From assembly GCA_033439685.1 (NCBI GenBank), contig JAUEDM010000003.1, forward strand, positions 1,890,001-1,954,000: a stretch of DNA of 64,000 bases, in the 5' to 3' direction. Position numbers and translations under genes: made by a program. The notes below the pieces were generated by a model. It did not search any database, had not been told where the DNA came from, and saw only the letters and a program-made list of their open reading frames with translations. The DNA comes from Apodospora peruviana (lineage: Eukaryota; Ascomycota; Sordariomycetes; Sordariales; Lasiosphaeriaceae). Shown one piece after another: positions 56,799 to 64,000 of the stretch (positions are counted from its first letter, which is position 1; the number at the start of each line of letters is the position of its first letter).

Positions 56799-57287
56799 AT
56801 GGTCTGCGCAAAGTGTCAGAAGAAGACTAAAACCACGCTCGCCACGCCGGGTGTCAAGAAGAAGAGTGAAATGTACTATGGCTCACCAGCCTCCTCATCA
56901 TTCACCGGAGGCGACAAGAAGCCGGCGACACTAGGCCAGTCAGGCATCTCAAAGAGCAAACTGCTCTCCAAGGCGGCAAAGAATCCCTATGCACAATATT
57001 CAAGGTAAACTACAGATTACGTCTCAATGTTCAAATTCAGTGATGCTGACCAGGCTGTCATGATTTATTATTAGCTCGTGCACTCGCTGCAAAACAAAAG
57101 TATCTCAGGGCTTTACTTTCTGTAACCAATGTGCCTACAGGGCGGATGGTATGTCTAGCCGTCGTTATAATCGAGCCTTTTCGAGGTTGCTAACGAGTCA
57201 ACAGCGTGCGCCTCGTGCGGCAAGTCGAACTCAAAGTCAACAGCCACGGTGCCCGTCATCAGCGGCCAGAACCGCACCTTCAAGTGA
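56799..57287 (+). CDS. CRIPT-family cysteine-rich protein
   Basis: Small zinc-binding protein conserved from fungi to animals. In fungi and animals it is linked to the minor/major spliceosome, while in neurons it was named for PDZ binding. Exons 56799-57004, 57075-57148 and 57205-57287 give 120 residues. The first exon has MVCAKCQKKTKTTLATPGVK and KLLSKAAKNPYAQYS. The second and third carry the CxxC pairs SCTRCKTKV, FCNQCAY and ACASCGKS, eight cysteines in four knuckles. The usual family length is about 100-120. The C-terminus is SGQNRTFK. All borders are GT..AG and phases agree. Confidence 0.92.
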
Positions 57288-59449
57288 AGCATCGTGGACC
57301 CACATGATATCAAATTGGCCATCCCTTAGCCGCACTTCATGTTGTGGTAGCTAAGGTATTCATATCAATCCGAACTACACCAGTCACCTGGGGATCGCAG
57401 GAGCTGGGTTAGAGGGTTTCGCGCCGTGGTCTTTGGGTGTCGAGTCATAGCTTGGGACAATAACTTTGGTCGCTCACTGTCCCAAGCTAGGTCCCGTGGT
57501 TGGGATTACATGATGGCATCGTTGTTTCCTCACTGGGGAAAATGAGTCGAAATGGGCATGCCAGGCGTCATAGGCCCGCCACCTCACTGGCCTTGCCGTC
57601 GGGAATCATGACGAGAGTGGTTTCGGCTGGCACGGCTGACTTGGTCCAAACCAGGCTAGTCTGGTGGAATATCAACTAGTCGAGGCAAGCAAGTCAAGGA
57701 GAAGGTGTCTCTATCTATTATTGACAGGGGACAGGGTTGGATGGAGGAGAGACATCTATCATTTGGACCATTGCTCAGTCTTTCTTCTTGAGCAGATATG
57801 AAAGAAATGTATTATTCTCAGTCCCTCTTATTCGCGCTTTCTTTTCCTGCCCGTCACTCCCCATCGGAAGATCATAAGGTTGGGCGATATGGAAGCACAA
57901 AAAAGGAAGAAAAAATACCTTCTCCCTAGCTCTCTCACAACCTCATTATCATGTAAAGAGGCGTCTCATCCGCCCCGAAACGTGACTTACGGAACCAGAG
58001 GTTCCCAAACCTTATCCCATCTCTGACCCGCCCTTCGTCCCAAGGTATATAATCCTCAACCCAAACAACCCAATTCAACGACAAGCCAAGCCGATGTAGC
58101 CCAGCGAGAGCACGCGCGCCTCCAGTATCCAATCTTATCGACCCCCAATCCGTACGGTTTGAAATACGCCGCGGGTTCGAGCCAGACGACTGACGCGAAG
58201 AATTAAAATGACTAACAAGCGGACCCGATTCCAACCAGTGTCATCGGCACCAACCAGTACAACTAACAAACGGGGTCGCGCCCCTAACATAAGTTGCTAA
58301 CCAGTGTGCCTGAGAGTAGTGGAATGGCGGAGGATTGTGATTAAAAAAAAAGCATAAAATGCTAAAAAAGAAACAAAATGTTTCTAACTTTTTTTATATA
58401 TAAAAGCTGTAGTGGCGGTATATCTATCTAAGTACGTCGCTACGCGATAAGAGAGAACTTCATAAGTACCTACGTAGGTATGTGTACAATTGCAAAAGTA
58501 GAACCCTATCGTATCCTTTTCCGGTAGTGCGCGCGTTCGAATCCTAGGGCGAGCAACTCTTTTCCATAAAGTCCCAAGAATACAGCTGGCTGGCAAACTC
58601 GCAATAACCCCACGATATATTTCTCCTCCCATCCTTTACTTATTACGTACGTACGTAGGAAGTAAGCAAATATGTTCATAGTACATGCTTAAGTTTCGAG
58701 GTCCATCAACTCTGTCGCTATCTGGTAATGAACCGACCTGCCAACACGAAGTGCGATAACCACACCCGTGGGGAACGACCATAGTCGGTTTCACGCAAGG
58801 ACGTATCACGCTAACCAGCGAAGCCTTGGTTAAGGTATTCAAGAAGAGACAGCCAGTCTATAATTGGGTTATTTCCTTTCCCTATGAAAATATACCTACT
58901 AGATAGCCCCGTATGGCAACCAAGTAACCTGGCTACTTAAGTAAGGAGGCAAGAAGCAAGCCAGCCGATAATATCTGAATCCCCGCCTCGCGCAACAAAC
59001 AATGAAAGAACAAGAAAGAACCCGAACCGACAGACAGGAAAGGCCCCTGGGCAACGAACCTAAACGCCTCCCGCAAAACGGTAACCAGAGTGATGAACGA
59101 TGGAAACAATCCCCTTTCTCTTTCGTTCCTTCCCTTCGCTCCTAGAAAACCGCAGCAGCAAATCAAAGGGAGTCCAAAAAGCCCAAAAACGCAAGACACA
59201 GATAACAACCAAAACGAAAAGTGAAGAAAACGGAGATATGCTTGCTCTCCAAGTTGCTCTTGCTCATAACCACGGACCACCCCTTTTCTCCTTTCTCTCG
59301 GCGCCGGGTCCATCACCAAACCCAAATTGCAACCAAATACCAACCCGATAATCCAAAACCTCTTTCAGTTATCAGGATATTAGCTCCCTCCCCTCCTTCC
59401 CGATTCACCCTATGTATTCCCTTCCACCTTCACGGTCCAAGTTAACCAC
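57288..59449. other. Convergent intergenic region, CRIPT/Cla4-like kinase
   Basis: About 2.2 kb without a supported gene. It contains AT-rich DNA (58340-58400), (TACG)n-like palindromes at about 58645-58658, and two tRNA B-box-like words: GGGTTCGAGCC at about 58174-58184 and CGTTCGAATCC at about 58532-58542. Neither has a cloverleaf around it. Confidence 0.45.
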
Positions 59450-62333
59450 TTATTTAGCAGACCTCTTAAAAGCCAACAGATCCGCCAGGCTCCCCAGCGG
59501 ACACCCGTGCTTCAGGAAATCATGCTCCAGCAGCTCTCTTGCGGACGCGCGGCTCTTGACGTCCACGCACAGACACACACTCAAAAACGCCTTGAGCTCC
59601 TTGCTCAGTTTCTCGGGCTTCTTAAGCCTCGGAGTTCCGTTGGTCGCAATGAGATAGAGCGCCTTGAGCGGCTCCTCGTTCAGGTACGGCGGCTCCGACT
59701 CGATCATCTCGATCGCCATGATACCAAGCGACCAAATGTCCACCTTGGGACCGTACTCCTTTTGCTTGACTACCTCAGGGGCCATCCAGTACGGAGTGCC
59801 AACCATGGTCGCGCGCTTCGACTTGGTCTCGGTGAGCTTGGCGCAGAAGCCAAAATCAGCTGTACCACAAGGGTTGGTTAGTCATGACACCGCAACAGGT
59901 TTGGAAAAAGGTGCCAACTCACTGATCTTGACGTTGCCACGAGCATCCAAGAGAACATTGTCGCTCTTGATGTCACGGTGGATGATGTTCTGCGAGTGCA
60001 GATGCTGCAAGCCACGGCAGGTCTGTTCGAAAGTTAGCGAACAGACCAAGATTACAACTGAGAAGAGCAACATACCTCAAGGCAGATGGTGGAAATCTGC
60101 TCCTCCGTGATGACCGGGTTGTTATCAATGACATCCGTCAGCGCACCACCTTCCATATACTCCATGACCACCCAAAGCTCGGCGTTGTTGTTTCGCAAGA
60201 AAGCGTCGAGGAAGTTGACAATGTTGCGATGCTTGCTGTCCTTCATCACCATGATTTCATTCACAATCAATTCCTTGCGGGGTTGGTGTGCGAGATCCAT
60301 CTGCTTGATAGCAACCTGGGCCTTGGCGCCTTGCTGCCGTAGAAGCTCCCGAGCGACCGGAGAATTGGCCGTCTCCTTGACCTTGGCAACGTACACTGAT
60401 CCGGACGCTCCCTGCCCAATCTTCTTCTGCTTCGAGTAAGACAGGTTGGGATCTTCCTTGGAAACAGCCTCCTTCAGCTTGGCCATAACCTCGTTCTCGG
60501 ACATGGTCGACATGCGAACATCCTGCTTGCGCTCCGTGGCAGGAGGCTTGGAAGTAAGGGCAGCTTCAGCAGCCTTGACAGGGTCAGCAGTCGCCGGGGT
60601 TTTCGAACCCACATTAAGCGGCTTGACAGGCGCTGGTAGCCGTGAGGGCTGTTGAGCTTGAGCTTGAGGTTGTTGTGGGCGCTGCTGAGTTGTACCATTG
60701 GGATAGCGCTGCGCAGTTGCACTCGGACCATTGTTTTGAGTAGACTGTGGGATCCTCTGAGTCTGCTGCATTTGTGGTGCGGGGTCGCGTCCGATATTGG
60801 AACTTGGTTGTCGTTCAAGGGGCGGACGACTGGGACCAGTATTTGCTGGCGGGGACGGGGCCGGCCTCTGTGCCCTGAGGCTTTGCACTTGAGGGTTCTT
60901 TGGTGCCGGGGGAGCGGCCCTGCTGGGATTAAATCTATCCCCAGACGGAGTTGTCGGAGCTCCTCCACCATACCCGCCCAATTCTTGTTGAGCAAGGGGC
61001 GTTCTCGTCTTGGGAATGGAAGCATTATAAGCCTCCATATCCCGACGATTCTGCTCCTCGATCTGCTTTTGACGCTCCAATTCTCTAAGTCGCTGCTGCT
61101 CCTCCCGCTGGCGGTCGGCAGATACGTAACCCGATGACATATGCTGCATCTGATTACGCTGCTGTTGAGCCTCGGTTGGCGATGGCCGGCGAGGAGCGCT
61201 GGCATTGGACTGCGGAGACGGAGTTGTCGTGTAGGATGAGCTCGGGTTACGCTGGATCGGCTGCATAGGCCGAGGCGGCGCAACGCCAGCCCCGCTGGGA
61301 TATCCTAGCTGCTTGTTCCCGACGCTGCTTGCCGGCGGTGTGGGGGTCATGCTGGGATACTGTGCCGGATTGTCGGCGCGCTTTGTGAGATCAGAGTAGA
61401 AGTCTAAAACCTCGAAGACGGCCTGCGGGTTCCTCTCGTAGTCCTCCTTTGTGATGGCAGACGAGTTGAGCAGCTTGGACCACTCTGGAGGGAGTCCAAC
61501 AAACTCGCCGGTCTGCGGGTCGAAACCGACATGAACGGCGTGCGAGAAGTTGGTCGGGTTGCTGACTCCGCCCATGCCCGGGCAACGGGCATAGATGTAA
61601 TCCACCCATTCGTAGAGCTCATCGTCGGCCTTGACTCGAATCTGGAGTGTCCTGACACCACTGTCGTCCTCGCCCGGGCTCGTAGAGGCTCCGTCTTTAT
61701 GTCTCTTGATTTCGAAAATGGCGCCCGCGGCTTCGACTCGGCCGACATTTATCACATCCTTCAGGTAGAGCGTGTAGGCGACTTTGCCGCTCTCAGCCTT
61801 GTGAAAATCTAAGGATTCCTTGCGCAGAATCAGGTACTTGTTCTTCCACGGGTTGATGAAGTTCTTGCTCTCCTTGACGTTTGCCCACCCCGCCTTAATA
61901 ATGGCAAGACCGCCCATGCCATCGTTCTGAGAGGATTGGCGAGAGATGGGGAGAGCGATGGTAGACCCGCTGTAGGTACTGGTAGCAGGGGAGCGAATAC
62001 TGAGGTTCGACATACTGCCAGGTAGGTTGGTGTTAGGCGTGAGACCGAGCCGAGGTTTGTCTGTAGGCGGCCGGGGCGCAGGGCCAGGGTTCATGAACTG
62101 GTCCCTCGCATACACGCTGTCGTAGTCGGCTAATGTCAGCATTTTGGCGCTATGTGAGGTTATAGAAGGACAAGAAAGCCAAAGCTAGGGGAGGACCCAG
62201 CCCCTATATCGTCGTTGAGGGGCAAAGGCAGATGCAATATGTAAAAAGAACTGGATCTACCAAAGAGAGTGGGGAAATGTCGAGAAGAATAAGCGGAATG
62301 ACGGTGTAATCCATACCTATTTTGAGTCGACAT
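59450..62333 (-). CDS. cla4: Cla4-type PAK (STE20) kinase
   Basis: Cdc42/Rac effector kinase acting in polarity, septation and infection-structure or hyphal growth in fungi. Four exons, 62317-62333, 60076-62149, 59923-60022 and 59450-59859, give 866 residues. The 17-bp first exon encodes MSTQN and joins to SAKMLTLADYDSVYARDQF, which avoids the internal ATG. A PH domain spans about 88-196 (IIKAGWANVKESKNF). A CRIB motif follows at about 201-232 (ISNP-like SNPTNFSHAVHVGFDPQ), then a long Pro/Gln-rich linker. The kinase domain begins at IGQGASGSVYVAK and has HRDIKSDN, DFGFCAKL and GTPYWMAPE. PH plus CRIB plus kinase order distinguishes Cla4 from Ste20. Confidence 0.93.
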
Positions 62334-64000
62334 TTTGACTGCGACAACAGAGAGTAGATTACTCTAGCAATAGAATTTGTGTAATTATTGTTGTCCTGGG
62401 TGGAGTCGGAGAATGGAAGCTACTATTGTAAAGTGCGTTGCTATTGTTCCAAGTCAATAGAGGCGCAAGTGATTGAATTGACATAAACTGACCCAGCAAG
62501 TACGGCGAAACGGGGACAAGGAATGCTTGTGGCTCTAATCGAGTCGGTCCCAGTCTGGGACACGACGGGCTGAGGAGCGAGGCTCGAGACTGTCGCCCTT
62601 AGACAGGAGCCGGCAACCTAATCAATCGCGTCAATTAGGAGGGAATCGGATCGATCGTAGCGGGAGAAAGCGACCGACGGTATGCTCAGGTGCGGTCGAA
62701 CGGCTCACTCGAGGACGGAGGCAACATTAGAGAGTCGACGCTTCGGAATGTGCAGGCTGGCCGCAGAAAATGTCACCGGTTTCTTTTTTTTTTTTTTTTT
62801 TTTTTTTTTTTGGGGGGGGGGGGAGGAATGGGAGATTGGTGTTTGGAGGACGGGAGACAAAGTCGATCGAGGGGCGGTCAGTGGACTGCCTTATTGGAAT
62901 CCGGTGCGTCTAGGTTATAGCCTGCGTCTGCGTCTTGCGAGTGCGGTGCGCGTGGCCGTGGCCGTGGCCGTGGCGTTCAGTTGGTCTGCTTCGATACGCG
63001 GGGTCGGGAGTCGCCGTCGCCAAAGAGACTGCTCATCGATGGGCAGCACTTCAATCGTTGTGCGAGGTTCCAGGTTGCGATGCGATGCGGAGCGAAACGT
63101 GAAATGGCAGCGATATTGCAGCCGGGGGGGCATTTAGGGGATAGACGACAAGAAGGGCGGTTCTGGGTCCTGGGTCTTGGAGGTTGGGTTGTACTGGTAG
63201 CATGAGAGGGGCGTGCCTGTGGATGGGATGATCAAGAAGGGAGACGGTTAGAGACTGTGGGGACCGGGGTCTGCCCCGTGGGAGGGGTAAAGTGCCTGCT
63301 CGACCAGTCAGACTCGACTTGGGGGCGCTGGTTAAGCTCATCTGAAGCGGGCTAAGCGGATACCGGGATGGCCCGCCAAATCATATGCCCCGACGAGGTA
63401 CCGTCCTAGCTGTGATTTGGGGGGACCAGCCCACCAGCTTGAGACTCGAAGGGGATGCAGGAGAAACGACATTGGACAACGCAAGCGCGAAGCCCGTGGC
63501 ACCCCCGAGTTTGAGATTCTACTTTGTACCAAACATGAACAGGGGCCTCTTTGTCTTGTCACCGATTTGTTTGCAATCGACTTTCTCATTTTATGATCTT
63601 GCTGAAATCGTCAGCTCAAGGTCTGTCTTGATTCCACTTGCTTCATATGGAGTAGATTGGAGCGTTGACGCATTCCCGGCGGACTGAGGGACCTCGGATG
63701 TGGGGGCCCTTTGTCAGGACTCAGGATCAAACATCAAGTTTCTATTTATTCCGCCTTTGAAGGGTTGTGTTTCCGTCCCCTGGACTAAGTCTAGATTATA
63801 GAAGGAGGTATTTTGAACCGGTGCTGTACATGCATTGCACTATGTCCGGCTTCTAGGGGATCTCGACATGAAATTTTCCATTGAACCTAGCGATCAGGAC
63901 TCTGCTTCGTAGGCTTAATACCGAAATGATGGTCCAAACCTGAAAATAGCCCCCAGCTTGAACCGCGGCGACGACTGAAGCGAACAGCAGTGGCACAGAG
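62334..64000. other. Right-edge region upstream of the Cla4-like gene
   Basis: Contains the promoter and 5' flank of the kinase gene, and a long poly-T/poly-G tract. No supported gene; open frames are short and overlapping. Confidence 0.5.
62782..62822. repeat. Poly-T then poly-G homopolymer tract
   Basis: A run of almost 30 T is followed directly by about 12 G, about 450 bp upstream of the cla4 start codon. Exact length is prone to sequencing error. Confidence 0.9.

Noticed and set aside
58460..58560. Possible tRNA gene at the TTCGAATCC word
   Set aside because: The T stem does not pair, and no 5' acceptor partner for CTAGGGCGAGC exists upstream.

Overview
The window looks like nuclear DNA of a filamentous ascomycete, most likely a Sordariomycete. 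Protein-coding genes are interrupted by short introns with GT..AG borders, often with CTAAC or CTGAC branch-like motifs. Genes sit on both strands without operons. The recognisable products are fungal housekeeping proteins (Cwc15, Rrp45, Mdm34, Ipk1, Syf2, Yaf9, Drs2-type flippase, Cla4-type kinase), plus one intron-containing nuclear tRNA-Leu. The class assignment is my inference from protein wording and intron style. Every exon model below was joined by eye and checked for splice borders and frame; transcripts or homologue alignments were not available.

Layout. 1-2.5 kb: no convincing gene. 2.5-8.7 kb: cwc15 (-), rrp45 (+), an ARFRP1/Arl3-type GTPase (-) and an unrecognised multipass membrane protein (+). 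9.3-12.9 kb: a low-complexity hypothetical ORF (+) and the ERMES subunit mdm34 (-). 14.6-18 kb: inositol-pentakisphosphate 2-kinase (+) converging on an equilibrative nucleoside transporter (-). 20.3-23.3 kb: a large secreted catalase (-), with a heptad-repeat ORF directly behind it. 26.4-31.1 kb: haspin-like kinase (-), CCDC47/PAT10-like ER protein (+) and a thiamine-binding MTH1187/YkoF-type protein (-). tRNA-Leu(CAA) lies at 31.6 kb. 33.6-34.8 kb: an Ecl1-like zinc-motif protein (-). 34.8-41.6 kb is gene-poor with microsatellites. 41.6-43.8 kb: a kelch-repeat membrane protein (-). 45-51 kb: an unrecognised protein (-), syf2 (+), a Coq11/YLR290C-like protein (-) and yaf9 (+) with an unusual repeated tail. 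51.7-55.9 kb: P4-ATPase (-). 56.8 kb: CRIPT (+). 59.4-62.3 kb: Cla4/PAK kinase (-). The last 1.7 kb holds no gene I can support.

The genes do not form one pathway. Two encode spliceosome proteins (cwc15, syf2). Several act on membranes: the Golgi GTPase and P4-ATPase in Golgi/endosome traffic, Mdm34 at ER-mitochondria contacts, and CCDC47 at the ER. Cla4 and haspin act in polarity and mitosis. I found no biosynthetic cluster, CRISPR array, intact transposon or obvious new multi-gene system. The most unusual signals are the in-frame tandem repeat continuing past the yaf9 stop codon, the heptad-repeat ORF whose membrane segment lies in a shifted frame, and paired inverted repeats upstream of ipk1 and syf2.
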